Program-made: the position numbers and the translations under genes | Notes under the pieces: model-generated | What the model saw: the letters and a program-made list of their open reading frames with translations, nothing else | Database searches by the model: none | Told to the model about the DNA's origin: nothing | Part shown: piece by piece, positions 48,201 through 58,002 of the stretch | Layout: each line of letters begins with the position of its first letter | Position numbering within the stretch: position 1 is the first letter of the stretch | NCBI RefSeq assembly: GCF_031822435.1 | Contig: NZ_JAVQLW010000002.1 | Span: 310,001 to 374,000, forward strand | Origin: Paracoccus sp. MBLB3053 | GTDB taxonomy: Bacteria; Pseudomonadota; Alphaproteobacteria; Rhodobacterales; Rhodobacteraceae | Direction: 5' to 3' | Length of the DNA stretch: 64,000 nucleotides

Positions 48201-51073
48201 CGCTGGAGTTGCAGTGGCGCGATGCGCAGACGAAGTTCTGGCCGCTGAGCGTGATGGCGCAGGCGAAGATGCGCAAGCTTCTGCAGACTTATGCCAGCAG
48301 CGGTGGTGCCGACCCGGCGACCGACATCGCCGCCCTGCGCCGGATCATTCCTTTGGCAGCGGCGATAAAGGCGTCGCCCCTGTCCGTTCTGACGGACTTC
48401 TCTGGCGAAACCACCGATCTTGCAGCCATGAACGCGGCGCTGGACGAAGCCGAGACTTATCTCGCCCTGGAAGCCGATCTTGCCGCCGGAGGCTTCCCCT
48501 CCGAGCGACTTGGTCCCGTCCGCAGCGAACTCAGTGCGGCGAATGGGGGCAGGTTCGCCCCGCTCTTGCAAAGTCTCGACAAAGCGAATTGCGAGGTCGC
48601 GAATGCGCTCTTGCGCTTCTCGGAGGCTGGGGGGCGCGTTCCGGCGAGTCCGAAGGATCTGGTCGTTCTTCTAGGAGAGATCGACGCGCTGCGACCACGT
48701 TTCGCCGATTGGCTCAAATGGCTCCGCATCCGCCGTGAGGCTGAAGAGGCCGGATTGGGGCCCATTGTGGCAGCGGTTGTCAGGGGTGACTGCCCTGACG
48801 AAACGGGGCCGGCCTTCGAGCGAGCCTATATGGCCTGGTGGCTCAAACTCGCCATCGACGCCTCACCGGTTCTGCGCGGTTTCGCCCATTGGGAACATGA
48901 TGCCTTGATCCGGCGGTTCCGGGAACTTGACCAGGCCATGACCGATCTCGCCTCGGCCGAGGTGATCCGCAGGCTCGGAAATGATCTCCCCGCGCGAGAC
49001 AGCGTGCCCCGCCGCTCGGAACTGGGGGTGCTGCGGCATCAATTGGGCCTGCAGCGTCCGACCGCGACGATCCGCAATCTCATCGGGGAAATGCCGACGA
49101 CCTTTTCAAGGCTTGCGCCATGCGTCCTGATGTCACCGCTGTCGGTCGCGCAGTATCTTCCCCCCGGACAGGCACAATTCGACGTCGTCATCTTCGACGA
49201 GGCGTCGCAGATTTCGACCTGGGACGCGATCGGTGCGGTTGCAAGGGGGCGACAGGCGATTATCGTCGGTGACCCGAAGCAGCTTCCCCCGACGAATTTC
49301 TTTGGCCGCAGCGAGGCATCGGAGGAAGAGGCAAGCGAGATCGCCGAGTTCGAAAGGGACATGCCATCGATCCTCGACGAGGTCGGCGCGGCGGGCATTC
49401 CCACCCATCGGCTGAACTGGCATTACCGCAGCCGTGACGAGGCGCTGATCGCGTTTTCGAACCACAACTATTACGATGGACGGCTCGTGACCTTTCCGTC
49501 TCCGGATGCGTCCGGTCAAGCGGTCCGGCTGCACAAGGTCACGGGCGTCTATCAAAGAGGACAAGGTCGGACCAATCCGGAAGAGGCCCGTGCCATTGTC
49601 GCGATGATCCGCAAGCGGCTGGCCGACTGGTTGCGACTGCCCGAGGATGATCGCCCCACCTTGGGCGTGATCACCTTCAACAGCCAGCAGCAGGGGTTGA
49701 TCCTGGACCTCCTCGACGCCGAGCTGAAGGCGGAACCAGAATTCGAATGGTTCTTTTCGGATGATCGCGAAGAACCTCTCATCGTCAAGAACCTGGAAAA
49801 TATCCAGGGCGACGAACGGGACGTGATGCTGTTCTCGATCACCTTCGGCCCGGACCTGGCCGGCAAGATCGCCATGAGCTTCGGTGCCCTGAACAATGAC
49901 GGCGGCGAAAAGCGTCTGAACGTGGCGATCACGCGCGCCAGGGCCGAATTGCATGTCTTCAGCTCGATCACCGCGGATCAGATCGATCTCGGCCGGGCCC
50001 GCGCGCGTGGCGTCCGCGATCTGAAGGCATTCCTTGACTATGCGGCGCGTGGCGCGGTCGCGCTCGCTGCGCAGGACGAGGGGTCGCTTGGGGGCGTCGA
50101 GTCCCCCTTCGAAGCCGCAGTGCGCGATGCGCTTGCGCTAAGGGGGTGGGACGTTCATTGCCAGATTGGCGTTTCGGGCTTTCGGATCGACCTAGCCGTA
50201 CGCCATCCAGACCATGCGGGCGCCTGGCTTGCTGGGATCGAATGCGACGGGGCGGCATATCACAGTGCGGCGACCGCGCGCGACCGGGACCGCATCCGCC
50301 AGTCCGTTCTGGAAGGTTTGGGATGGAAGATCCTGCGGATCTGGTCAACAGACTGGTTCCGCCATCCCACGGAAACCGCGCAGCGAGTGGATAGCGCGCT
50401 GCGGGAAGTGCTGGATGAAGATCGCGCCCGCCGTGTCCGCGATAAAGTTGCCCAAGGGAACGATAGCGCCGCGAACTCGTCGGATTGCCTGATCCGCGAG
50501 GCGTCCGAACCCGTCCTTACTATCGAGGCAGAGCCGTTCGCGGCATCGGATATGTCTGACCCCAGTCCCGAACGCTTTGCCGCCTCGCATGGGGCAGTTG
50601 AGGACACCGCGCCCGATCCGGAACAGTTTTTCGAGCCTGATTACTTCCCGAAACTGCTCTGGCTGGTCGAAAGCATCGTGGCAGGTTCAGGCCCGATGAC
50701 AGAAGCCGCGCTGGCGCGAAGGATCGCGCAGGAACATGGCTGGCAGCGAACCGGCGCGCGCATCCAGGCCCGTGTTGCCGAAACGCACCGCTTTCTTGAC
50801 GCGACGGAAGAGAATGGCGTTCGCTTTCTCTGGTCAAAAGGGCGGATCGTCGAACGCCTGCCCTTCCGCGGGATGAACGGTCGCATCCTTCGCGAGATCT
50901 CGCGCGCCGAGATTGCATCGCTTGCCGAACTGCGCATGGACGAGATCCAACACGCCCAGGATCGCGAAGCGGAGCTTGCCCGCATGCTGGGAATTGCCCG
51001 GCTTTCCCAAGACGCCCGCGCCTATCTCCGCAGCGTGATCGACTGGATGGAGGCGCAGGAACATGCGATCTGA
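45248..51073 (+). CDS. Giant SF1 helicase-nuclease with N-terminal transglutaminase-like domain (DUF4011/DUF3320 architecture)
   Basis: 1,941 residues from ATG 45248, although no clear ribosome binding site precedes it. Domains in order: a beta-rich N-terminus; a transglutaminase-like module with candidate triad Cys237, His263 (QGHAWMGVWL) and Asp282; a DUF4011-like linker from about 385; an SF1 helicase with Walker A GPPGTGKS at 703-710, Walker B IFDEAS with D1317/E1318, NLENIQGDERDV and LNVAITRAR motifs; a Vsr/DUF559-like nuclease at about 1618-1710 with D1648 and E1665-C-D1667; and a C-terminal DUF3320-like winged helix. The helicase and nuclease motifs look intact. Such proteins are suspected in phage defence. 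There is no obvious partner gene. Confidence 0.85.
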   Translation: MQDYLTPIPAYEIPSTDEHLPRLGLTAEIRSKINFASSQNGVSVLRGLRVANHGKAAVRDVTLHLSATPPFLREKSWRLDSVAPGGEIVLTDLDTTLDTAILGGLDEAELGQLHFRLTVEEATIHEASVGIELLARDEWGGLAEMESILAAFVSPNHAQVARLLKEASQLLEASGQAAGIEGYQADDPRRVWMIAGAIWSAATGLGLSYAVPPASFERQGQKIRDPERIVSEGLSTCLDSSLLLAAAYEAAGLNTAILFSQGHAWMGVWLVRKDFGHLIEPDVVAVRKAAVSREFLPIETTLLTKRPSVGFEEAVLAGRDRLSEIWETDFLRAVDISRARAARIRPMASHRPHSDMEAEPEAHSPAALPRPLDLRLLPGELAENAPTTALGRIERWQRKLLDLSLANKLLNFRETRLSIPMLCPDLAALEDQLARGKQFRLLALKDENGLSGRDLSADEARGIESELASDALLRGQIAIPLTADDMTSRLTELYRKARSDVQEGGTNTLFLAAGFLRWKRSDSDSRHYRAPLILMPARLERRSAQSEFRLGQIEDEIRVNATLLEMLKRDFELPIPELEGELPRDESGLDLPRIFEIVRQRVRDVPGFEFVEECAISTFSFSKYLMWKDLVDRADSLRESALVRHLLDSPSEIFSGAATAMPQPSDIDRHHAPGDLLAPMPADSSQLAAVVAAAEGRDFVLIGPPGTGKSQTITNIIADQIGRGRTVLFVAEKAAALDVVQRRLERQGLGSAVLELHSNKADRKAVLQQLGRAWDRASGRDGSDWVRVTADLELSRDQLNAYVTALHQPGTQGFSVFQAIGRAVGGSDPIRLSFSGKDCHDVESWQRLCDLARDLGQRYAIVADLDPKGPLSVLEAQEWSFGWQDGFLSAAQDLRAALTQQADARDALAQALGYEGFPQGSRMLDGLPASRLNRPGVEQAALNDFTCLREAAREFAQQLSECQSARRGLKGQYSDEIIAQIPLDALELQWRDAQTKFWPLSVMAQAKMRKLLQTYASSGGADPATDIAALRRIIPLAAAIKASPLSVLTDFSGETTDLAAMNAALDEAETYLALEADLAAGGFPSERLGPVRSELSAANGGRFAPLLQSLDKANCEVANALLRFSEAGGRVPASPKDLVVLLGEIDALRPRFADWLKWLRIRREAEEAGLGPIVAAVVRGDCPDETGPAFERAYMAWWLKLAIDASPVLRGFAHWEHDALIRRFRELDQAMTDLASAEVIRRLGNDLPARDSVPRRSELGVLRHQLGLQRPTATIRNLIGEMPTTFSRLAPCVLMSPLSVAQYLPPGQAQFDVVIFDEASQISTWDAIGAVARGRQAIIVGDPKQLPPTNFFGRSEASEEEASEIAEFERDMPSILDEVGAAGIPTHRLNWHYRSRDEALIAFSNHNYYDGRLVTFPSPDASGQAVRLHKVTGVYQRGQGRTNPEEARAIVAMIRKRLADWLRLPEDDRPTLGVITFNSQQQGLILDLLDAELKAEPEFEWFFSDDREEPLIVKNLENIQGDERDVMLFSITFGPDLAGKIAMSFGALNNDGGEKRLNVAITRARAELHVFSSITADQIDLGRARARGVRDLKAFLDYAARGAVALAAQDEGSLGGVESPFEAAVRDALALRGWDVHCQIGVSGFRIDLAVRHPDHAGAWLAGIECDGAAYHSAATARDRDRIRQSVLEGLGWKILRIWSTDWFRHPTETAQRVDSALREVLDEDRARRVRDKVAQGNDSAANSSDCLIREASEPVLTIEAEPFAASDMSDPSPERFAASHGAVEDTAPDPEQFFEPDYFPKLLWLVESIVAGSGPMTEAALARRIAQEHGWQRTGARIQARVAETHRFLDATEENGVRFLWSKGRIVERLPFRGMNGRILREISRAEIASLAELRMDEIQHAQDREAELARMLGIARLSQDARAYLRSVIDWMEAQEHAI

Positions 51074-51216
51074 CGTTCATGGCCTTTGTGTCACAGTGCG
51101 TTTCCCCCACGTGTTCTCTTCTTCATTCCGGCGGAATTAGAGGACAGTCTCAGCCCCGTTCTAACCGCCAGGTGCATCCGGTCATGCCTGTGCGAAATTT
51201 CCAAGGAGCCAGCCAG

Positions 51217-51870
51217 ATGAGCGTGACGATCAACACCCCGCAAACCGACCCGATTGACCCCGAGCTGCTGGCGCGCTGGCGCCGTATTCCGGTCCCGGTC
51301 ATTGTCGATCTCGCATCGGAATGCCAGATCGATATCGCGCTGCGTCCCCTGCTTCCTCCCGGCCGCCAGCCCAGTCTTTTCGGCCGCGTCGTGACGGCCC
51401 GCTGCTCACCTCCGGACTTCGGGTCAGTCCTGCACGCGATTGCCACGATCCGGGAAGGCGACGTTCTGGTGATCGATGCGGGCGGTGAACCGGGATGGGC
51501 AATGATCGGTGACGTGCTGGGCGGGCATCTGCACCGTCTCGGTGTCGCGGGCATTGTCTGCGACGGGGCGGTCCGCGATACGGGCGCGCTTGCTGGAATG
51601 GCGGGACTGTCTGTCTATTCCCGCCATATCAATCCGCGGGGGCCGGTCGGTGCCTCGCAGGGGGAAGTGAACGCCGCCGTGCGGATCGGGGGCTGCACCA
51701 TCGCGCCCGGTGATCTGATCATCGGCGATGATGACGGGCTCGCGGCGCTGAGACCGGCGCATCTGACCGACCTGATCGAACCGGCCGAAACGAAACTGTC
51801 CCTTGAGGCACGCTGGATCTCGCGACTGGCGGCAGATGAGCCGATTACCCGGATTTTCGGCTTGGAATGA
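51217..51870 (+). CDS. RraA/HMG-aldolase-family protein with intact R-D motif
   Basis: 217 residues from ATG 51217 with AAGGAG 9 bases upstream. It has VLVIDAGGEPGWAMIGDVLGGHL near 85 and GVAGIVCDGAVRDTGALAGM near 110. Arg and Asp follow the DG as in 4-hydroxy-4-methyl-2-oxoglutarate/4-carboxy-4-hydroxy-2-oxoadipate aldolases, unlike the paralogue at 20173. It may act as an aldolase or oxaloacetate decarboxylase. It is convergent with the asparaginase gene, whose product leads to oxaloacetate, though a link is speculative. Confidence 0.82.
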   Translation: MSVTINTPQTDPIDPELLARWRRIPVPVIVDLASECQIDIALRPLLPPGRQPSLFGRVVTARCSPPDFGSVLHAIATIREGDVLVIDAGGEPGWAMIGDVLGGHLHRLGVAGIVCDGAVRDTGALAGMAGLSVYSRHINPRGPVGASQGEVNAAVRIGGCTIAPGDLIIGDDDGLAALRPAHLTDLIEPAETKLSLEARWISRLAADEPITRIFGLE

Positions 51871-51881
51871 CATAATCAACG

Positions 51882-51916
51882 AAAGGGCGGAGCGGCGAAA
51901 GGCAGCGCCGCCCTTT
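51882..51916. terminator. Bidirectional stem-loop between RraA-like and asparaginase genes
   Basis: AAAGGGCGG at 51882-51890 pairs perfectly with CCGCCCTTT at 51908-51916. The A and T ends give short U-tracts in both directions between converging stops. Confidence 0.6.
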
Positions 51917-51930
51917 GGTCTGTTCTTCGC

Positions 51931-52854
51931 TCAGGCAAAGGCTTGGGCAATCGTTTCCCTGTCGGCGCCGTTTGCCAGAAGTGCCGCAAGAAGAATTCGC
52001 GCCTGACCCGGGCGAAGCAGGCGGGAATGGATTGCACCCGCGTCACGAAGATCATGCCCGCCACCGCCGCCGCCATAGACGGGGGCAAGCTCACCTTCGG
52101 GAACCCGGCTGCTGACGATCACAGGAATATCGTCGGCAATCGCGCGCGCGACCCCGGCAACGACCGCTGGGGTCGTATTGCCCGACCCCAACGCCGCAAG
52201 GACGATGCCCTGTGCGCCAGCAATGCGGCTGGCATCCAGATGCAGGGCATCCGCGCCGGGATAAAGTGCCACGATGTCAATCCGCAGGTCCGAGACGGGA
52301 CGAGGCAGCTCACTCATCGGCGGCACACCCGATCCCGCTAGGCGGAACGCATCGACCCGGTCCGATACGGCCTTGTAAAGCCCCCAGGCCGGAAGCTCAC
52401 GCTCACCGAAGACCAGACGCACGCCCTTGCCCTGAAGTGCCGTACCGATCGCCGCCGCGAGGTTTTCGGGACCGTCGGACTTCGGATTATCCGCCGAGAA
52501 TTGCGCTCCGGTGAAAATCACCGGCTTTCCTTTGCCGTGCTGCAGGTGAACCAGCAGCGAGGTTTCCTCCATCGCATCAGTGCCATGCAGGACAACGACG
52601 CCGCAAACCGCCGGATCGGCCAGTTGCTGACCAACCGCGTCGCTGATCTGCTGCATGTCGGAAAGGGTCAGGCTGGAGGAATCCTTGGCGAGAATCTCGA
52701 CCGCGCGAAGTCTGACAGAAAGTGGCGGCAACAGGTCCAGCAAGTCCTGACCGGTCAGGTTGGGGCGGGCGGCACCCCTTGCATCCTTGCGGCTGGCAAT
52801 GGTCCCGCCCGTCGCTATGACGGCGACGAGGGGCAGCTTTTGCGGACTTGTCAA
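51931..52854 (-). CDS. L-asparaginase
   Basis: 307 residues from a TTG start that overlaps the permease stop (TTGA), with GGAG 8 bases upstream; the longer frame overlaps the permease and is not credible. Catalytic motifs are [13 protein letters not shown] near 12 and [13 protein letters not shown] near 92 with the Thr-Asp pair, and a candidate catalytic Lys in [10 protein letters not shown] near 160. It hydrolyses asparagine (and perhaps glutamine) to aspartate and ammonia. No signal peptide is seen, so it is probably cytoplasmic. It is co-transcribed with the amino-acid permease. Confidence 0.88.
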   Translation of the reverse strand: MTSPQKLPLVAVIATGGTIASRKDARGAARPNLTGQDLLDLLPPLSVRLRAVEILAKDSSSLTLSDMQQISDAVGQQLADPAVCGVVVLHGTDAMEETSLLVHLQHGKGKPVIFTGAQFSADNPKSDGPENLAAAIGTALQGKGVRLVFGERELPAWGLYKAVSDRVDAFRLAGSGVPPMSELPRPVSDLRIDIVALYPGADALHLDASRIAGAQGIVLAALGSGNTTPAVVAGVARAIADDIPVIVSSRVPEGELAPVYGGGGGGHDLRDAGAIHSRLLRPGQARILLAALLANGADRETIAQAFA

Positions 52855-54314
52855 ACTCTGAACTCCGTTTCTTCGTGGGCGCGTACCTCGGCAAGAATGC
52901 GATCGCGCGACATATGCCAGCCGATGACCAGCGCAGGCACTATGACGATTAGCGAGGCAACCGTCCACGTGCCAATCGGATAGTCAAAGGCCATCAGGAC
53001 GATGACGCCCGCAAGAAAGGCCAGAGTGGCGACGCCCGTCACTGGTGCGCCAAACATGCGGAATTCGGGACGCTGCATCCGACCCTGACGCGCCAGATGC
53101 CAAAGCTTGAGCTGGCACAGGATGATCACGCCCCATGCGGTAATGATCCCCAGCGCGGCCAGGTTCATGGCGATTTCGAAAGCGGCATCAGGAACCAGTC
53201 CGTTCAGGATGACCCCCATCACGGTGACGATCGCCGTGACGGCGATGCCCATATAGGGAACGCCTTGGCTATTCATTCGGGCCAGTACCGCAGGTGCCGA
53301 TCCCGAAACCGCCATGGAATGCAGAATGCGCCCTGTCGAGTAAAGCCCGGCATTCAGCGAAGAAAGCACCGCCGTCAGAACCACGAGGTTCATGATGATA
53401 TCCGCGCCCTCGACCCCGATTGCGCCGAAGAAGGTGACAAAGGGGCTCTCGCCGGCCTTGAACGCGTCATAGGGCAGCAACAGCGACAGGAGCATGACCG
53501 ATCCCACATAGAAGACGACCAGCCGGAACACCACGGTCCGGATCGCGCGGGGCATGACCTTGCGCGCATCCTCGGTCTCACCTGCAGCGGTGCCGATCAG
53601 TTCGACCGAGGCATAGGCGAAGACGACCCCCTGGATGACCAGGAGTGCCGGCAGCACGCCATGGGGGAAAAGCCCGCCCCCGTCTGAAAGCAGCTGAATT
53701 CCCGGCGTATGCCCGTCGACCGGGGTTCCGGTGATGACGAACCAGATGCCCACGCACAGGAAAGTCAGCAGCGACAAAACCTTGATCAGGCTGAACCAGA
53801 ACTCCAATTCGCCGAAGACCTTCACCGAAAGCATGTTCATCGCCAGGACGACGATCAGCGCGACCAGCGCGAAGACCCATTGGTCAATGCCCCCAAGCCA
53901 CGGGACGTAGGCTTTGAAGAAGTTCATGTAGAGCGCGACTGCGGTCACGTCCGCGACCGAGGTCATCGCCCAGTTCAGCCAATACATCCAACCTGCGACA
54001 AAGGCGAGCTTTTCACCATAGAACTCCCTCGCATAGGAAACAAACGAGCCGGAGCTTGGTCGGTGCATGATCAGCTCGCCCAGTGCGCGCAAGACGAGGA
54101 AAGCAAAGAAACCGCAAAGCGCATAGACCAGGACAAGCGAAGGCCCCGCGGTCGCCAGCCTGCCACCTGCTCCAAGGAACAGCCCCGTCCCGATCGCGCC
54201 GCCGATCGCGATCATCTGGATCTGACGAGGCTTCAGGGCCTTTTGAAAACCCGCTTCCTCATCGGCATAGACATGTGGTCCCGGTGACATGGCATTCCGA
54301 CCCTCTCCCGACAT
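52851..54314 (-). CDS. Amino-acid permease, AAT/APC family (asparagine permease-like)
   Basis: 487 residues with twelve hydrophobic segments. The APC signature [23 protein letters not shown] lies near 28-50, [29 protein letters not shown] near 88, and [23 protein letters not shown] near 230. The family includes AnsP, CycA and GabP. The overlapping asparaginase gene favours asparagine as substrate. GGAAGGGAGAG precedes the ATG, and a 17-bp palindrome lies 73 bases upstream. Confidence 0.9.
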   Translation of the reverse strand: MSGEGRNAMSPGPHVYADEEAGFQKALKPRQIQMIAIGGAIGTGLFLGAGGRLATAGPSLVLVYALCGFFAFLVLRALGELIMHRPSSGSFVSYAREFYGEKLAFVAGWMYWLNWAMTSVADVTAVALYMNFFKAYVPWLGGIDQWVFALVALIVVLAMNMLSVKVFGELEFWFSLIKVLSLLTFLCVGIWFVITGTPVDGHTPGIQLLSDGGGLFPHGVLPALLVIQGVVFAYASVELIGTAAGETEDARKVMPRAIRTVVFRLVVFYVGSVMLLSLLLPYDAFKAGESPFVTFFGAIGVEGADIIMNLVVLTAVLSSLNAGLYSTGRILHSMAVSGSAPAVLARMNSQGVPYMGIAVTAIVTVMGVILNGLVPDAAFEIAMNLAALGIITAWGVIILCQLKLWHLARQGRMQRPEFRMFGAPVTGVATLAFLAGVIVLMAFDYPIGTWTVASLIVIVPALVIGWHMSRDRILAEVRAHEETEFRV

Positions 54315-54386
54315 CGTGCTCTCCCTTCCATCCTCGACGGGCCTCCACCTCAGGCGAAGCTTCCGTCGGCGCGTCGCAAATTTGTA

Positions 54387-54403
54387 AAGCTGTCTTACAG
54401 CTT
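54387..54403. promoter_or_regulatory. Perfect palindrome AAGCTGT-CTT-ACAGCTT before the permease gene
   Basis: A 7-bp perfect inverted repeat with a 3-base spacer. The central TGT-N3-ACA resembles operators of FadR-subfamily GntR regulators. It is a likely control site for the permease-asparaginase operon; the cognate regulator is not identified. Confidence 0.5.
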
Positions 54404-54438
54404 GGGCGTGTTATTACGAGAACCTGGACGGGGGCAAG

Positions 54439-54471
54439 AAAAAATGCCGCGGCCTTTGGGAGGCAGCGGCA
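54439..54471 (-). terminator. Rho-independent terminator of the pca operon
   Basis: On the minus strand TGCCGCTGCCT pairs with AGGCCGCGGCA (one mismatch) around CCCAA, followed by six T. It lies about 50 bases past the pcaF stop. Confidence 0.85.
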
Positions 54472-54519
54472 GGATCTTGGTGCAAGGGGTAAAGGAGTAT
54501 CCGAAAGACCGCGAAGGGG

Positions 54520-55719
<1,200 letters not shown>

Positions 55720-55720
55720 C

Positions 55721-56389
55721 TCAAAGCTCCGGCACGATCAGGTCGACCACATCGCCGTCCAGATGCAGCGTGGCGCCCGTCAGGGATTGCAATTCGTCGA
55801 AGGACATCGACGCGAGCTTCTCGCGCAGGACGAAATGGCCGTCCTGAATGTCCACCACGGCGAGCGAGGTATAGACCCGCGTCACGCAACCGACGCCGGT
55901 CAGCGGCAGCGAGCAGGCCTTGACCAGCTTCGGCTTGCCGTCCTTGGTGACGTGATCGGTGATGACCGCGACGCGCTTCGCGCCATGCACCAGATCCATC
56001 GCGCCGCCGACCGCCGGGACGCCCTTGGGACCGGTGGACCAGTTCGCGAGGTCGCCATTCTCGGCCACCTCATAGGCGCCAAGGATCGCGACATCGAGAT
56101 GGCCGCCGCGCACCATGGCGAAGCTGTCGGCATGGTGGAAGAAGGCGGTGCCGGGCTTGATCGTCACGGCCTTCTTGCCGGCATTGATCAGGTCCCAGTC
56201 CTCGGTGCCGGGGGCAGGGGCCTCGCCAAAGCCGAGGATGCCGTTCTCGGTATGAAAGATCGCCTGACGACCGGGGGGCTGGAATTTCGCGACCATCTCG
56301 GGGAAGCCGATGCCGAGGTTCACATAGGCGCCGTCGGCAATGTCCTGCGCGGCGCGCCAGGCGATCTGGGTCGAGGAAAGCTTGGTCAT
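55721..56389 (-). CDS. pcaJ: 3-oxoadipate CoA-transferase subunit B
   Basis: 222 residues from ATG 56389. The family motif VNLGIGFPEMVA lies near 23, the catalytic glutamate in IFHTENGILGFGEAP near 50, and GHLDVAILGAYEV near 95. With PcaI it transfers CoA from succinyl-CoA to 3-oxoadipate. A succinyl-CoA:acetoacetate transferase would look similar, but the adjacent PcaF-type thiolase and IclR gene favour Pca. It overlaps pcaI by 4 bases. Confidence 0.9.
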   Translation of the reverse strand: MTKLSSTQIAWRAAQDIADGAYVNLGIGFPEMVAKFQPPGRQAIFHTENGILGFGEAPAPGTEDWDLINAGKKAVTIKPGTAFFHHADSFAMVRGGHLDVAILGAYEVAENGDLANWSTGPKGVPAVGGAMDLVHGAKRVAVITDHVTKDGKPKLVKACSLPLTGVGCVTRVYTSLAVVDIQDGHFVLREKLASMSFDELQSLTGATLHLDGDVVDLIVPEL

Positions 56390-57120
56390 GCCACGGGCTC
56401 CGGATAGACGGCATTGGCGCGGTTCAGGTCTTCTTCCTGCGCCGGGTTCGCGACCTCGACGAGGCCCTGGACGAAGATGCCGGGGGTGACGACGGTCTCG
56501 GGGTCGATGGTGCCGGGCGCGACGATGCGGCTGACCTGCACGATGGCGGTGGCGGCGGCCATGCACATCAGCGGGCCGAAATTCCGCGCGGCCATGCGGT
56601 AGGTCAGGTTGCCTAGGGTGTCGCCCGTATCGGCCTTGACCAGGGCGTAATCGGCCTTGAGCCAGCGTTCCTGCACATAGGGCCGCCCCTCGAATTCCTC
56701 GACGGGCTTGCCCTTCGCGAGGTCGGTGCCATAGCTCGTCGGCGTGTAGAAGGCCGGGATGCCCGCGCCGCCCGCCCGGATGCGTTCGGCCAGAGTGCCC
56801 TGCGGCACCAGTTCCAACTCGATCTTGCCGGCAAGGTAAAGCTCGGTGAAGACGCGCGGATCGGCCGAGCGCGGGAAGGAGCAGATCAGCTTCGCGACCA
56901 TGCCCTGCTCGATCAGCGCGGCGAGGCCGACATGGCCATTGCCCGCGTTGTTGTTCACCACGGTCAGGTTCTTCGGGTGGCCGGTCGCGAGATAGCGGTC
57001 GATCAGGGCGTGGATCAGCTCGATCGGCGCACCCGAGCCGCCGAAGCCGCCGATCATCACCGTCATTCCGTCTTCGATCCCCGCCACGGCGGCGGCAAGA
57101 TCGGGAAGCGTCTTGTCCAT
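56386..57120 (-). CDS. pcaI: 3-oxoadipate CoA-transferase subunit A
   Basis: 244 residues from ATG 57120 (MDKTLPDLA) with AGGAGGAAG just upstream. GMTVMIGGFGGSGAPIELIHALID lies near 18-41, NNAGNGHVGLAALIEQGMVAKLICSFPRS near 59, and the GTLAERIRAGGAGIPAFYTPTSYGT region near 108. It is the first gene of the pcaIJF operon, divergent from the IclR-type regulator. The upstream protocatechuate-branch genes are not in the window. Confidence 0.9.
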   Translation of the reverse strand: MDKTLPDLAAAVAGIEDGMTVMIGGFGGSGAPIELIHALIDRYLATGHPKNLTVVNNNAGNGHVGLAALIEQGMVAKLICSFPRSADPRVFTELYLAGKIELELVPQGTLAERIRAGGAGIPAFYTPTSYGTDLAKGKPVEEFEGRPYVQERWLKADYALVKADTGDTLGNLTYRMAARNFGPLMCMAAATAIVQVSRIVAPGTIDPETVVTPGIFVQGLVEVANPAQEEDLNRANAVYPEPVA

Positions 57121-57196
57121 TCTTCCTCCTGTGCGGACCGGCCGCATCTTTGCTGCCTCGGCCTACACAAAAGGCCGCGCTTCCGTCCATGGCGTT

Positions 57197-57231
57197 TGTG
57201 CGATATAGTGCATTTGTTGACATATCGCACA
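57197..57231. promoter_or_regulatory. IclR/PcaR-type operator: TGTGCGATAT-N15-ATATCGCACA
   Basis: A perfect 10-bp inverted repeat with a 15-base spacer in the pcaI/IclR-gene divergent gap, 10 bases before the regulator's start and 77 before pcaI. The half-site GTGCGATAT resembles the GTTCGATAATCGCAC box described for PcaR. Confidence 0.75.
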
Positions 57232-57240
57232 CGAGGCCGC

Positions 57241-58002
57241 ATGACCATCAATGAACGCGACATCATGGGCGGCCTCGCCAAGGGTCTTGCGGTGATCGAG
57301 ACCTTCACCGCCGAGCGCCCGCGCCAATCCATCGCCGAGGTCTCGGCGGCATCGGGATTGGACCGGGCGACGGCGCGGCGCTGCCTGCTGACGCTCGCGC
57401 AGGGGGGCTATGCGGATTACGATGGCAAGTTCTTCACCCTGACGCCGCGCATCCTGCGGCTGGGCACGGCCTGCCTTGCGACCATGCCGCTGCCGCAGAT
57501 CGTCCAGCCCAACCTCGACCGCCTGTCCGAGGAGATCGGCGAGAGTTCGTCGGTCTCGGTGCTCGACGGCAATGAAATTGTCTATGTCGCGCGCGCCGCG
57601 CAACGCCGTGTGATGTCCATTGCGCTGATGCCCGGCTCGCGGCTGCCGGCCTACTGCACGTCGATGGGACGGGTGATGCTGGCCGCATTACCCGAGCCGG
57701 AGCTGGCCGGGCTTCTTTCCCATGCGCCATTTCCGGCGCGCACGATCCATACATTGACCGAGGGCCATCAGATCCGCGCAAGGCTGGATCTGGTGCGCCG
57801 CGACGGTTTCGCGACCATCGACCAAGAGGTCGAGATGGGCCTGCGCTCGATCGCAGTACCGCTTTTGAACGCGAGGGGCAGGGTGGTCGCAGCCGTCAAT
57901 ATCGGACTGCCTGCAGCCCATGCGACGATCGAAGAATTGCGCGACCGCTTCCTGCCCCACCTTTTTCAGTTGCAGGCCGAACTCCGCCGACTTCTGAACT
58001 AG
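57241..58002 (+). CDS. pcaR: IclR-family regulator of the pca genes (PcaR/PcaU-like)
   Basis: 253 residues from ATG 57241. The N-terminal helix-turn-helix is near 12-65 (GGLAKGLAVIETFTAERPRQSIAEVSAASGLDRATARRCLLTL). The C-terminal effector domain has AYCTSMGRVMLAALP near 137 and GFATIDQEVEMGLRSIAVPLLNARGRVVAAVNIG near 183. Relatives activate pca genes with beta-ketoadipate or protocatechuate. It is divergent from pcaIJF with a palindrome between them. Confidence 0.88.
   Translation: MTINERDIMGGLAKGLAVIETFTAERPRQSIAEVSAASGLDRATARRCLLTLAQGGYADYDGKFFTLTPRILRLGTACLATMPLPQIVQPNLDRLSEEIGESSSVSVLDGNEIVYVARAAQRRVMSIALMPGSRLPAYCTSMGRVMLAALPEPELAGLLSHAPFPARTIHTLTEGHQIRARLDLVRRDGFATIDQEVEMGLRSIAVPLLNARGRVVAAVNIGLPAAHATIEELRDRFLPHLFQLQAELRRLLN

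Noticed and set aside
46373..48571. Long antisense open frame (732 codons) inside the helicase gene
   Set aside because: It is the reverse-strand shadow of a GC-rich coding sequence. The encoded protein shows no domain, and the opposite strand has intact helicase motifs.
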